A stretch of 64,000 nucleotides of DNA from Dryocosmus kuriphilus (taxonomy: Eukaryota > Arthropoda > Insecta > Hymenoptera > Cynipidae): the NCBI GenBank assembly GCA_038277395.1, contig CM076191.1:29398583-29462582 (forward strand). Reading direction: 5' to 3'. Position numbers and translations under genes: made by a program. A model generated the notes under the pieces. The model saw only the letters and a program-made list of their open reading frames with translations, did not search any database and was not told the origin of the DNA. Below, piece by piece: positions 38,251 through 50,652 of the stretch; positions within the stretch are counted from its first letter, which is position 1, and each line of letters opens with the position of its first letter.

Positions 38251-40636
38251 TTAAAATATCTCATCGTCGGCGTCTTGACTTTCGTCTGCAGACGATTCCT
38301 GGGAATCAAGAGTACCCGTTAGCTCTCTAACTCGTTCTTTGATCTCTTCCATCTCCAAGTTTGACCTTGCTTGCGCTGCTGCACTTTTGAGCTTGTTTCT
38401 AAATCTCTGCTTCGTAATTTTTATTACATCAAGCATCACTTGCTTAAAAATTTCCTTATTTTCTGGACCTAAGAATAAAGGGCACTTCACCGCTGCTTCT
38501 AAACATGTACAAAAAAGATAATTTAGTAACGACATATTATCATTCGTAAAAAGAAGTTATTCTGAAGTAAATCGAAATACTTACGGTACAAAGTGTTTGA
38601 GATTTTCGTGTCCCCGAACTGCTCTGTTTCCTTAGTTTTGTGCCACGTGAATTTTGTCACGAGCTCGTCAGTCATGACTTCTTTGAGCGCGCAATGTAAA
38701 AATTCTTTTAACTTTGACCCCCCCATTCGAAGTAAGTGGTCGTGCTGAAAAATGTAGTGAGATTAATGAATTATTTAAGTTTACAGCTAAAAAATACTGA
38801 AACCTGAGTTATCGTGGGATACACATGAACATAATTATCAGGCTACTAATTACAGCACCCTGGTCATTTAGACATTTATAGAAAAGAGACTTACCAATTT
38901 CTGACGTTTCTCTTTGTTTTCATTACTGTCCAAATCTTTGAACTCTATAAGCGTTGATAATGGAAAGCCCGGTAGTGGTTCGTAGAATTTGTTTGATAGG
39001 TTATCGTTTCCTAGATTCAAACGTGCCAGCGATTCTAAAATTAGATCATTCTGCTTCTCCAAATTCCTATTCATACAATATTTGAGAAACGTAAGTATAA
39101 ATTAACTTGATACAATTAAACGAACGTTGTGAACTTGCTAAGATTCATCCAAATTTGTAAGTAATCACCTTAAACTTTTGAGAACCTCCTCCATCTTTTC
39201 AGGCAATCGACTTTCATCTCGTAAATCACGAGATTCAAGACGAAATGATTCTTCCGACCTTGTAGGTTTTTTGGGCAAATAATTAGCATCTACGGTTTCT
39301 CCATCGTAGTTGGAGAGCGTGTCTCCTTCTTCAGTTAGTGCATCATGTGTAGATCCTAACCTGAATGGAATAGCAGAAAGAAGGGGGATGTTAAGAATAA
39401 TAATACAGTACACAAGACAAAAGGGGATTCTAACCCCTGATTTACGTTTAAGATATACGTACGAATCACCAGTGACAGAATTTCCTGGATGAAGAGGATC
39501 ATGATCTTGGGAAGACAATGCTTCAACATCGCCACGCGCCTTGCGATACTTTTTTTTCAATTTCTGCTATGATATCATGAGTACTAGCAGTACTGGTTTC
39601 TTCAGTACCTACTTCTTCAAGTTGTACGAAGTCGAATGTCTGCTCTCTGCAAAAGATTAATTAAAGAACTTAGGTTCGAATCCTAGCGGCGACTAACTCT
39701 AATGAAAAAATTGTTATATTGTCAACAACAACAAAATTTTAAGCGGAATTGGTCAACTTTTTAACTAAGAAAATACGAATTTTGAACAAAATAGTGGATT
39801 TCTCAACTAAAAAAAAAGAGAAGGTTTTTAGATTATAATTTTTTTGTATTTTAAATATTTTGGCGGGAAACCAGTTTTTTCACTTTTGATAACGTTTTCT
39901 CGATTAAAAACACAAACCGTGCATTTTATTAAAAAAACGGTTAAGACAAAATTAGTAGATTTTTATGAGATGAACAATTTTACTTTCATATATTTTTTTG
40001 TATCTCGCATAGTTTATCCGCAAAGTGGATTTTTTTATTTTGTAAAACCATTTTTAATGAATAAAACCAGAACCGTTGGTCAAAAGTGTGTGGCTAACAA
40101 ACTCGTCCTTTCTTTTTGGACCCTGAAGAAGTGTGCAAAAGCGCAATCCAATCCGATTAGTCCTTCGAAATTTATCGTGGGAACAGACGACAACGACAAC
40201 GACAACAGACAGACAGACATTCTCTGGTGAGAATGTAAAATTTTGTACAGTTTTTTAGAAAAATTTTAAAAACGAAAAACAAAAGAAAAGGAGGCAAAAA
40301 GAATGCAACCAACTAAATCCCTGTAAAAAATGTAACTTAAAAAGACAAGTTTTTACGAGTACTTACGAATTGTAACTTTTTGTGTGAGACGAACGTTTAC
40401 TGTCTGGTTTGATTTTTTTTTTCCAGTCGAGCAACAATTTCCTTAAGCTCTTGAAGTTTATCGTTAACATTAGAAGGATTTTTAGCCTTTTTTTCAGCGT
40501 ACTCTTCATCAGAAGTACTGAGAACGTGCTTTGGTGTTACAATTTTTCGCCCTGAACTTGAAATTCTTACAGCATGCTTGTCAAACATTTTTTTCTTCAG
40601 CGAGGACGCATCTTTGCCTGTCTTCTTACTTTCCAT
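38251..40636 (-). CDS. DUF4806-domain protein, six exons
   Basis: Exons, all joined in phase with GT-AG borders: 40636-40401 (start MESKKTGKDA), 39646-39463, 39360-39169, 39066-38895, 38744-38585 and 38498-38251. The C-terminal third carries the DUF4806 pattern FPLSTLIEFKDLD ... RQKL, HDHLLRMGGSKLKEFLHCAL, TDELVTKFTWHKTK and FLGPENKEIFKQVM, a domain common in insect proteins of unknown function. The N-terminal part is charged, with a short coiled coil (DKLQELKEIVARLEKK). A one-base excess in T8 (39550-39557, plus strand) breaks exon 2; removing it in principle is what the exon phases predict, so I suspect sequence error. Intron 1 contains copy F of the Helentron-like family. Function unknown; about 395 residues. 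Confidence 0.75.
39820..40237 (-). mobile_element. Helentron-like element, copy F (partial, intronic)
   Basis: Reverse orientation. One and a half 155-bp units, the conserved block (40057-40180) and the GACAAC/GACAGACA microsatellite, ending at GTGAGAATGT. The 3' hairpin half is missing. It lies in the first intron of the DUF4806 gene. Confidence 0.55.
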
Positions 40637-40639
40637 TAT

Positions 40640-41012
40640 CTGAAAAAAGGTATACACGTGCCATTATATGGAACTCTTTATATTAAACTATGTGTAAACC
40701 TCGTGCATTTAATTTTGAACAGAACAAAAAAACAGGCATTCTAGTATCATTTTATACTTAAAAATTTGTTTAAATGAAACTTTGTGCAAACTTCGTGGAT
40801 TTTTTTAAAGCAACACATTCAGAAGTCCCGCCAAGGATTATTGGAAACGCTCTGGTGGAGTAAAGTATTGAAACTACAGAAGGAGCTCAGAGGAGCGGAA
40901 GAATAAGCAAGTCAGGTAGGGAAACACAATCACTCCTATTTGTTTATTTCCTATACTTACAATATAACAATAATCAGTACAACTTCCAGGCTTGATTTTA
41001 CTGATTATCATT
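40640..41012. other. Spacer, nothing recognised
   Basis: Between the DUF4806 gene and the CACTA transposase stop. I looked for a CACTA-type terminus here and found none that was convincing. Confidence 0.4.
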
Positions 41013-43195
41013 CTAATTATCGGGTAATTCGGTCCCAGACAACAAAGTCACGCATACCCACTGGCCATCTAATGCGCGTACTTCTTCTCCTTCTACATCG
41101 CTCCAGTACGGCATTCTGTAACACTTGCCTTTAACCTCATTTAACGGAACAGCCTCTATTGTATCCACTAAATTTGTGCAGTGATATACTCCCACAACGT
41201 CTGATGTGATTCCAACATCATGTACGTCAGATTTCCTTCGAAATTGTTGAAGAATCAAGAAGTTTTCGTCTTCGATTTGTATAATATTTTTTATGATACA
41301 AACTGATGAATTTTGAAGAATACAACAACTGTCGCGTAAGGAAGCTGCATACGTAATATGCCCTATTTTCAACTTCTGAAATTGCCGACAAACATTGACA
41401 GGAATATTTTTAGGGAGAGGACCTCCAGCGTGAGGTTGTGATAGGCGAATGCGAATGTTATTTTCTACAGGCGTACAAGGAAAATCGGACAGTTCGCTCA
41501 GCCTTTTATAATATTGTTGAAGGGAAGCATCTGGCTTACGAATCTGCTTTCTGAATTCTGGCATACTATTTTCATAGCAAAATGCGCTGAAGGACTCCAA
41601 ATCACCCAATTCTTTTACATCGGATACAACGTGAAGTAGGCAATGGACATTGTACGATAAAAACTGCAGCCCGTACAGTTCTTCGCATAAAGCGATGTAG
41701 GCTTCCAGAGCATGTTGACAAAAAAACTAGCATTTGTGGAGGAGTTCCTTTGCATACCAGCATGCGCATAACACAGTGCAGTATTAAGAAATGTTTGTAG
41801 GAATCATCTTCAAAAACATTCCTTAAAACAGCCGGAGCCGTGTAAAGTGCTACTTGTCTGAATTCCGTAGCTTTGAAATTGTGAAGTAAGGACAGTTCAG
41901 TTGGTCGACGATTAAACTCCGTGGGACAAAACCTACCCAGTTCTATCATCCTACAATTGACAATATTCATTTTTCTACCCGATAGCCTTCGAACTCGAAA
42001 CTTTCCTTCTACGCTTGCTAATATCACTTTCTTCACGTTTCCAATCCAAATCAAATGCATTCCTTCAAGCGGCACCTGCGTTACTAAACCCAATACTTCA
42101 GACAGGGGACTTCTTCCTTTATGATGATCTTCATCAGTCAGATTCCGGTACTCGTCATCTGTTCGAAGAGGGTGTCTGATGCCTTCGTAAATCATTCTTC
42201 CCATGTAGTACCGACCTTCAACTTTACATTTCGAACATGGTTTCGATGAATTGTGCCCGTAATGATTTAAGGCGAACGCTCTTGCAGGTGCATCTGCAAT
42301 AAAGCAACGTACGCTCAAAGGAATCCTTCTGTTGTGAATGACGATTCCACCTTCGTCACGAATTTCAACAATTTCATGCAGGAATTGATAAAAAAAAGTC
42401 ATGTGCATTTGTTGGTTTATGTTTTCCTAGAAATACGCCAGCAACAATGGGTTTATTATTTGGAATGTTGAAAATTCTGTACTGAAGAGGCCAAAACGAT
42501 TTCACACCTTTGCTTGCCTTACTCCCGTCAGTACTAAAGTCTATGACTATCCTTTCCGGCAACAAGTGTACAGGAATACTTTCAAGTCTTTTTTCGAGTG
42601 TTAACTTGAAACCCACGTGTAAATATTCACCCCCCGCAATATGTTGAATTAACGTAGTAGCAACAATAGTGGGAGTCTGTAATATCGTTCTGGCATCCTT
42701 TGGTAGAAAATTCAAATCAACAGGAAATTCTCTTAAAGCTTTGAGCAATATATTGCACTGCGAATGTTTCAAATTTGAAGCTAAAAATACATTCTTTATT
42801 GCTCGTATCTTCATATTAATCAGATCTAAAGGAGGAGGGATTTCTCTGACATCTTCTTCTGAAGTGCCGCCTCTTTCAACATCTTCTTCTGAAGTGCCAA
42901 TTCTTTCAACATCTTCTTCTGAAGTGCCATCTCTTTCAACATTTGCTTCTGAAGTGCTACCTCTTTCAACATCTACTTCCTGCTGTACTGGAGGAACTTG
43001 AAATCTTTCTTCGTTGCTACTTCCTTCATTGGAACTTACAGTATCTTGAAAAACGGCTGCAAACTGTGAGTCATCAGAATCAGAATGATCATGATTCTGC
43101 AAAGAATTACTTATTGCTCCTCGAAAAGTTGATAAGCGTCTTCGTTTCTGACTCTGAGAAAGTGTTACAAACTTTTTATATTTTCCCTTCTCCAT
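41013..43195 (-). CDS. CACTA (En/Spm) superfamily transposase
   Basis: Read from ATG 43195 (MEKGKYKKFV) to 41013. The N-terminal 100 residues are acidic, with four tandem VERxGTSEED-like repeats. The catalytic region shows DFSTDGSKASKG and FIADAPARAFAL with a CSKC zinc pair, then PLEGMHLIWIGNVKK, the order known for Tnp2-like transposases. The C-terminal part includes the motif SFSAFCYENSM. Two one-base shifts, in A8 at 42390-42397 and A7 at 41720-41726 (plus strand), break the frame; the protein is conserved on both sides of each. The intact length would be about 725 residues. No clear CACTA termini were found, so this may be a lone or domesticated gene. The call rests on motif order. Confidence 0.75.
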
Positions 43196-43402
43196 TATGT
43201 CCCTTTCCTTTGTTCGCAAGTCCTTACTCTGAGAAGTTAAAAAAGCGATTGTTAGACAACATTGTGTCGTAATATTCGTAATTCCTACTCAAATAATGTA
43301 CATAAACGTATAGGTCATGTGTCTTCTCATGCATTCCCTCATGCATTTTCCCATATTTTATTTACAAAAAAAATAGATAAACCTATAAAATTGAGGCCGA
43401 TA

Positions 43403-44430
43403 ATATATCAGGGTGTCCACCGAGCCGGGTTAAAAAAAATCCCCTAACTTAATTTATTTTTCCCTGACCGAAAAAAAGAGAATATAAGTATGCTATAAAT
43501 ATGAAACGGTGAATTCATTTTATCCCATTTGGCCTTTTTTGTTTGCGATTGGAGGTCGATAAAAAATGCACGTATTTCAATTCATTGAATTATTTTTTAA
43601 GCAACATATTCATAAATAAACCTATTTTTCTAAACGATTTTAGAACTTAATCTTTGAAAATCAGACTAAACATTAGTAGATTTAATGCTTTCACGATGAT
43701 TCATTATAACAAATTTAAATTTATAATTTAAAACTTTTTAGGGTTTCAATCGTGTGCACACGAAAAAGTTTTAAATTATAAATTTAAATTTGTTATAGGC
43801 TAAACATTGCTTTATCCACCTTGACCGGTGGACACCCTGTATAGGTATTTTAGTGCATCACATGCCCTTAAACATAGAAAAGAGGGAAAAAATCCTTCCG
43901 TTTCCTGTGTTGGAATGATGACAAGTAGTGTTGCCCCTGAAAAAAAGTATTTCCTACAGGAAAAAATAGAAATAAAAAATAAAATGTTTCCCGAAAATAA
44001 ATAAATTTAAACAGGTTTTAAATGAAATTATTACATGCATTTACAAAAAATTTCTTGCAATGCGATGTCAGGATTTAATATCTAAATCCATGAATGGGTA
44101 ATACATAATTATAAATTTCCAAAAATTTTGCTACCACTACCATGCGAGTTTGAAAAGAAATTGGCAGCCATGAAATGTACAGCCATGTGCTGTACATTTG
44201 GGGGAATAGTTTAATTTTCTTAAAATAGTTTAATTGACTTAAAAAAAAATTATCTTCGATTTGCCAATTCAAAATCTCTTAATGTAATAGAAAAATTTCA
44301 TATAAAAAAAAGATGAGTCTTGATTGACTGCACCGGAAAAGAAAAATCACGGAAATAAAAATTCCCTGACTTCAGACAACATTCCCTGACTATTCTCTGA
44401 CCTCCTTGACCGGTGGACACCCTGTATAGG
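43403..44430. repeat. CAGGGTGTCCACCG-ended MITE with a tandem partial duplication
   Basis: Left terminus CAGGGTGTCCACCG at about 43407; right terminus CGGTGGACACCCTG at 43825-43838, flanked by TA-rich DNA. The segment from about 43815 to 44045 is repeated at about 44400-44637 with few changes, so a second right terminus occurs at 44412-44425. Inside are CCCTGAC motifs typical of this widespread insect repeat. An inner AAGTTTTAAATTATAAATTT hairpin lies near 43710-43790. Confidence 0.7.
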
Positions 44431-44635
44431 TATTTTAGTGCATCACATGCCCTTAAACATAGAAAAGAGGGAAAAAAATCCTTCCGTTTCCTGTGTTGGA
44501 ATGATGACAAGTAGTGTTGCCCCTGAAAAAAAGTATTGCCTACAGGAAAAAATAGAAATAAAAAATAAAATGTTTCCCGAAAATAAATAAATTTAAACAG
44601 GTTTTAAATGAAATTATTACATGCATTTACAAAAA

Positions 44636-46380
44636 ATTGTAATTTGTAATTTTTGGAAAATTTCAAGAAAGTTTCGAAATGTTTGGAAATATAGAACATT
44701 TTGGAAATGTTTGCTTCTGAAAATTTTTGTGAATAATATTTTAGCTTTTGAAAATGTTTATAAACTTTGAAAAGTTTGGAAATTTTTTGAAATTTACCAA
44801 ATTTTCGTAAGTTTGTAGAAGATATCAAAATTTTGGTCATACTAAATTAAATTTCATCACTATGGCAACATTTGAGAATTTTGGAAAATTTTGAAATAAA
44901 AAAAATTTTTAGGCACTACAAATTTTGGTCATAAAAAATTAAATTAAGTCACTCTGGAAGCTTTTGGGAATTTTTGAAATTTTTTGAAATTTTGGAAATG
45001 AAAAAATTTAGAAATGTTTGGTTTTTAAAATTTTTATAAATTTTGAAATGTTTGAAAATTTTGAAAATTTTTGGAAATTTAGATGTTAACAAAATTTTGA
45101 TCATATTAAATATTAAATTAAATCACTCTGGAAAATTTTGGGAAATTTGTAGAAATTTACGGAAATATGGAAAATTTTGGAAATGTTTAATTTTGAAAAT
45201 TTTTGAAATTTTCAAAATGTCTAATTTTGAAATTTTTTTGGAAACTTTGGAAATTAAAATTGTTTTTAGAAATTTTAAACACTTTGGTCATACTAAATTA
45301 AATTAAATCACCCTGAAAACATTTGGGAACTTTGAAAATTTTTTGTAATTTTTGGAAAATTTCAAGAAAGTTTTGAAATGTTTGGAAATATAGAACATTT
45401 TGGAAATGTTTGCTTTTGAAAATTTTTGTGAATAATATTTTATATTTTGAAAATGTTTATAAACTTTGAAAAGTTTGGAAATTTTGAAAATTTTTGGAAA
45501 TTTACCAAATTTTCGTAAGTTTGTAGAAGATATCAAAATTTTGGTCATACTAAATTAAATTTCATCACTATGGCAACATTTGGGAATTTTGGAAAATTTT
45601 GAAATAAAAAAAATTTTTGGACACTACAAATTTTGGTCATAAAAAATTAAATTAAGTCACTCTGGAAGCTTTTGGGAATTTTTTGAAATTTTTGGAAACA
45701 TGAAAAAATTTAGAAATGTTTCGTTTTTAAAATTTTTATAAATTTTGATATGTTTGAAAATTTTGAAAATTTTTGGAAATTTAGATGTTATCAAAATTTT
45801 GATCATACTAAATATTAAATTAAATCACTCTGGAAAATTTTGGGAAATTTTTAGAAATTTATGGAAATATGGAAAATTTTGGAAATGTTTAATTTTGAAA
45901 ATTTTTGAAATTTTCAAAATGTCTAATTTTGAAAATTTTTTGGAAACTTTGGAAATTAAAATTGTTTTTAGAAATTTAAACACTTTAGTCATACTAAATT
46001 AAATTAAATCACCCTGAAAACATTTGGGAATTTTTGGAAATATGAAATGTTTTGGAAATTTGTAGAAGTTACAAAATTTGTGGTCATACTAAAATAAATT
46101 AAATCACTCTTGGAGACTTTTTGCGATTTTTGTAAACTTTTGGAAATTTTGGAAACTTTTACAAACTATAGAAATTTTTGGAAATATGGAAAAAAAATTT
46201 AAATGTTCAGTCATTTTTTAGAAAGTTGTAAAATTTTGGTCACACTAAATTAAATTAAATCACTGGAAACTTTAAAAATTTTATGAAAGTTTTAGAAATT
46301 TTGAGAAATTTTAAAAAAGTTTGGTTTTTGAATTTTTTTGTAAATTAGCAAAAATTTATAGCATTTTTTTTAGCATAAAT
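44636..46380. repeat. Tandem array of TTTGGAAATTTTGAAAA units with 699-bp higher-order repeat
   Basis: The basic motif is a degenerate TTTTGGAAAT/ATTTTGAAA mixture, punctuated by TTTTGGTCATACTAAATTAA followed by AATCACTCTGG. A larger block repeats: the sequence starting at 44651 recurs at 45350 with few differences. Open frames on both strands are by-products of the simple composition. Confidence 0.85.
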
Positions 46381-46384
46381 TTCC

Positions 46385-46633
46385 TTACCACGCCGCAAAC
46401 GATGAACCTGTAAAAACTTCAAAAATTTGATTCAAAACAAATAATTATAAGCACTGCACAAATTTAATCCTGACCACGCCGCAAACGATGAACCTAAAAC
46501 CTGAAAATTTGAACTCCATGATGTTCTGCAAAAAATATTTATAACACCTGACCACGCCGCAACGATGAACCTAGTGTAAAAACCTGAAAATCTTGCACTA
46601 CCGAGTAAAAAAATGAAGTCCGAAATAATATGC

Positions 46634-46677
<44 letters not shown>

Positions 46678-46680
46678 TAG
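46385..46680. repeat. Three spaced copies of ACCACGCCGCAAACGATGA, then TA array
   Basis: The motif, followed by ACCT, occurs at about 46388, 46476 and 46551 (the last with one base lost), in otherwise AT-rich DNA. A TA microsatellite follows at about 46634-46674. Confidence 0.7.
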
Positions 46681-46699
46681 CTTACACTAAAAACGCGAT

Positions 46700-47078
46700 A
46701 ATAAGCGTGCAATTAAGGATCTGAAAAATATATCACCGCACTTTCACTTGACACGAGACACACACGGTTGCACTGGATGAAAAGACGCCATAACTGCATG
46801 ATGCGCGGCGCGCGCATTAATACCGACCGTAAATGAACTGCAGATTCCTCCGCCGCTAGAAATAGGTCGAATCTGACTAAACGCTGCTTTATTGCGGGCA
46901 TGACGTGCGGGACCCACCGTGCGTCTTACGGTCCGTTCATACCGATGTGCGTGCTGGCAGAAGGCAGGCCACTGCGCACACACGATGGTCTTCTGCACAT
47001 TTACGCCGGCCATGCGATGCTTTATCGCAGACACTCGGTCCGGCGCCTGTCGTGCGGGTTACGTGCCGACACGTATTG
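46700..47078. other. GC-rich island of unknown origin
   Basis: Distinctly richer in G and C than its surroundings, with frames open on both strands (for example 46744-47034 minus). It lies downstream of the endonuclease remnant on that strand, so it may be its decayed continuation. No protein family was recognised. Confidence 0.4.
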
Positions 47079-47795
47079 TTATCTGGGTATATGCCTGTGA
47101 TCTGACAGGGATGTCTCCGGCGATACATGCCATTCCCCGAACGCTTCACTAATGGATATAGAGCATATAGTTATGTCAATAACCTCCTGACACCTAGCTA
47201 TCACAAAGGTTGGAGTATTTCCGCGATTTAATATAGTTAAATCGGTAGTTGAAAGGTAATCTAAAAGATACTCACCTCTACTGTTGATGTCCTTACTGTT
47301 CCATATCGTGTGATGCGCGTTTGCGTCACATCCGATAATCATCGGCCATCCTTTTGAACCGCAATAATCTACCAAACGTCTTAACTCTTCTGATGGTGGT
47401 GGGAGTAGGGAGTCGAATGGCAGGTACGCAGAGCAAATCACCAAGGGATGTCGTTTTCCTCCCTTCATGTGCTGGGTCTTGATCGCTACAAGGTCTCTAC
47501 CACAAAACCTTGGCAAGCAAACAAAGACCATCGATTTTATTTGTTTAGCTAATTCTTCAATTTGCGATTGAGGATGTCTGAATTGCTTAACATGCATTGG
47601 TATTTCGTCTTTAGTCTCAATTTTATGCATTAAAACGTCAGTGGCTCTAAGTTTATCGCCTTCCAAAAAGAACTGACACGGATATTTCTTAATCAACCTT
47701 ATAAGCTTACGTTTTTCTTCCAGATTAAGATGATCCACAGGTAAAATTCTTAAAAAGGCTGCACTGCGTTTGGCTTCGTCTCGCTTATCAAGCAA
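47079..47795 (-). pseudogene. Chimeric frame: Gypsy pol segment fused to a non-LTR endonuclease
   Basis: Residues 1-87 resemble the region between protease and reverse transcriptase of Gypsy elements (LNLEEKRKLIRLIKKYPCQF, THKIETKDEIP-like stretch, QIEELAKQIK). From about 47535 the frame passes without a stop into an AP-type endonuclease of R1/jockey-like retroposons: LPRFCGRDLVAIKTQ, CDANAHHTIWNSKDINSRGE, TPTFVIARCQEVIDITI and SLSDHRHI carry the expected D, N, H residues. A non-LTR element 5' fragment therefore lies next to a Gypsy relic in one frame. Neither is functional. Confidence 0.7.
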
Positions 47796-48576
47796 CTCGG
47801 TATCGTCATCGTTATTGGAATTATTACAATCACGAGAACTTTGGGAATTTCTTCCAAGTTCGGGGTAGCAAATACTGCTGAGATATTATTTTTCGAGCTA
47901 TTTATAGCACAGACTACAATTTTACCATTTTTAGGAGCAACAACAGCCTCGCCTAAATAAACGTTCGGACCAAGAGGTATTCTGGAAAGAATACCCTCCT
48001 TCATATCGTCGGAGCAACGTACTGGGATTTCTACGAATTTTCGGGATCGAGCTGGCAGCTTAATTGTAACATATGATTGAATTTTTTAAGTCCTTGAATT
48101 AATAATCATTTCCCCATTTTAACTTTTACGAAAAGCTAACTGAACTTCTTCTTTTTCCAGAAAATTCATACCTAGAATACCGTCACCCGGCACCGGAAAA
48201 CCATCGGGAACTACTTGAAAAACTGCCGAAAAATCATCGAACTCACGCTGCACTTGCCCAAGCGTTTTAACGAGCCCATTGCCTATGCCAGGCAAAATAT
48301 ATTTAATGGTTGTGTCTATAGGTAGTTCATGCGAATGCAATCGGACTTTATTAGATTCAAACTACACCCCGTGTCTATTAAAAATGATAATTCGGTTTGT
48401 TGTGAGTTTTTGCATTTCAACTGGAGAAACGGTTTATTAGATCGCTTTAGTTGCCCGCCACCGTGGTACACACGTATTTCGCTTGAGGTTGATTCGCCAT
48501 GCTCGACTGTGCCTCGGTCGGTCATGCTTTTATTCGCCGGACCATCCGTTCGCAACGAGGCTTTTCGGTTTGGCAT
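47750..48576 (-). pseudogene. Second Gypsy-type pol remnant: protease region
   Basis: Three overlapping frames (48576-48316, 48340-48119 and 48004-47750) give, in order, a protease with FLIDTGCSLNLIKSD, the flap-like GILGMNFLEKE segment, and the linker IPLGPNVYLGEAVV. Several frameshifts separate them. The family differs from the full element at 14116. No LTR was identified; the G/C-richer, repeat-poor DNA to the right may hide one. Confidence 0.65.
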
Positions 48577-50650
48577 ATGGCAAATTCGACCCTTTGAATT
48601 TACTAAAGTATGTAAGCAGATGTCTTAAATTTTGTTTTAGCTTCGCTCAAATCTAGAGTACTGACAAATCAGTACTAACAATCAGCGTGATATAATTTTA
48701 ATCAGATAAGTATCTAGTCCTAAAATGATAGATTTCAGACGCAAGAACACGAAGCTTTGTAAAACTGTTATTTTTTTACAGGGCTGAGAAGCGCTCAACT
48801 TCAAGATCAGCCGGGGAATTCAGTAGGGATTGGAAGATTCGCAGTAGAAATTCGTCAATGCAGAAGAATTGATCAGCATAGTCGATGGGTGACGAATGAT
48901 TAGACATGATCTTATTAGAATATACCAGTAAATTAATTGAAAATTTGAAAAACACCTATTGAAGTTTATCGTTAGTGTAAAATGTAGAATCGCCGATAGA
49001 GAAAGGAAAATAGAGCCTAATAGAACAAGATTTAGTAGCAATTTATTGAAAGGGTATACATGTAAGATTACAAAATTAATTCCAACTCGGTGTTTAAATA
49101 GTAAAGTAAAAATCTCTACTATAATTAAAACAATTAAAAGATCGATCGTCCGTTCACTGTGAACACCACCGAATTAAGTGATAAACATTTATACAAAATA
49201 CTGTACTAATTTGTATTGAAGTTAACTTCAATATTAAAATACCACTCTTACAATTCAATAAAACTAAAAATTTTCTATTTTTGCAATAATACCGTGTGAT
49301 AAAGTACTAATTTCCTAAACGCGATGGTCACTTAAGAATTTTTTCACGACTTGCAGTACTTTGGTGCGTGCTGCCTGCGATGTTTGGGCGATTACGTGGC
49401 GCGACCTCAAAATCGCCTACTCCGGAGTTTGCCTTGACTCCTAGGAAAACGCGCCCAAAACCTAGGAGAGAGTAGTGGCACAAGTTCAAATTTTCGCACA
49501 CACAGTTCTTTGGCACTCAGTTCAGAATTGTCACTTCACTTTTCGCACACACAGTTCTTTGGCACTCAGTTCAGAAATTGTCACTTCTACGCACGCACAG
49601 CTTATTGTCACTTGAAGTTTATGGAAGGCTGCGCCGTTGTAAGAAAAGAGACCTTCCAAAAATCCGTCCTTCGAGTCTGTCTTTCCTTTCCCCTTTGAAA
49701 ATTAAAAGGTGAGACTTTTACTCCTGTCGACTGGACCTGAAAAAACTTCCTGGGCCAACTATTTTCTCGTGGAAAACAGCCGGTCCGACGAAAGTAAACA
49801 TTCCTTTCGTGCTTCTGCTGTTCTGATGACGAGTTTTAAATTCGCGAACGCGAAAATTTACCGCTGCCACCACTGTAATATCCCCGCTAGAGGCCTCGGC
49901 GCGTAGACCTAGCTGGTTTGAATTTAGTTAGCGAATATTCAAATAGCGTGAAAATATTTAAATTTGATATAGATCAGTTAGTGTGGAAATAAAACTCAAA
50001 ATATTTTAAGTTAAAAAAGAACTTAGACTAACCATCTAAGCCTCTATGTATATTACAAAATTTCAAGTTCAAATACAGAGCCTTAAAAATGAAAATGATT
50101 CGGCGATCGCGGATCGAACTCTACTGTCTGCCCAGCGTCGCCGTTCTTCCTCACCCCTGATCGACGCCGCCACTCCGATGTGGGGAAAAGGGCGTCCTTT
50201 CTTGGTGCGCTGACGAATCAGAGGCCGCTCTTTTCTCCCTCTTTTCTCCGTTCGGGCTTTTCCCGTCTTTTCCTTCTTTTGCTGAAGGTTCTCACACGTG
50301 CATCCAAATCGACGAAAAACATCTGTGTCCCTTTTGCCCGGAAGTCGTAAAAGCGGCAGCTTGAAGAAATTTGGGCTTTTTCGGCTGAGAGTTCCTATGT
50401 CGCCGCTATATGTTAATTTATCCCCCGTCGAGATAACGCCTCTCGAAATCTAACCTCTGTCGCGCTCAAGTGACCATTTTTTACAATATTGCTTTTCGCT
50501 AGAATTTTAGTCGTGAGAATAGATTTTGTAGCGAACGTGAGAAACTACGCAACTGAGAAAGTACGCAATTTTGTCAATGAGCTAGGCGATACTTGTTATA
50601 AAATACAATGATAGATTGATATTTGAAATGCGCGCGCTGTAGATGTATAA
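48577..50650. other. Spacer with a short tandem duplication
   Basis: No supported gene. At about 49495-49590 a 50-base unit containing CACAGTTCTTTGGCACTCAG is duplicated head to tail. G/C content is higher from 49300 to 50470. This could be LTR or leader of the Gypsy remnant, since that element reads leftward, but no second LTR is present to test it. Confidence 0.35.
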
Positions 50651-50652
50651 TA

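Noticed and set aside
44604..46002. Several 60-90 codon frames rich in K, N, F and I
   Set aside because: By-products of the TTTGGAAATTTT tandem array on both strands.
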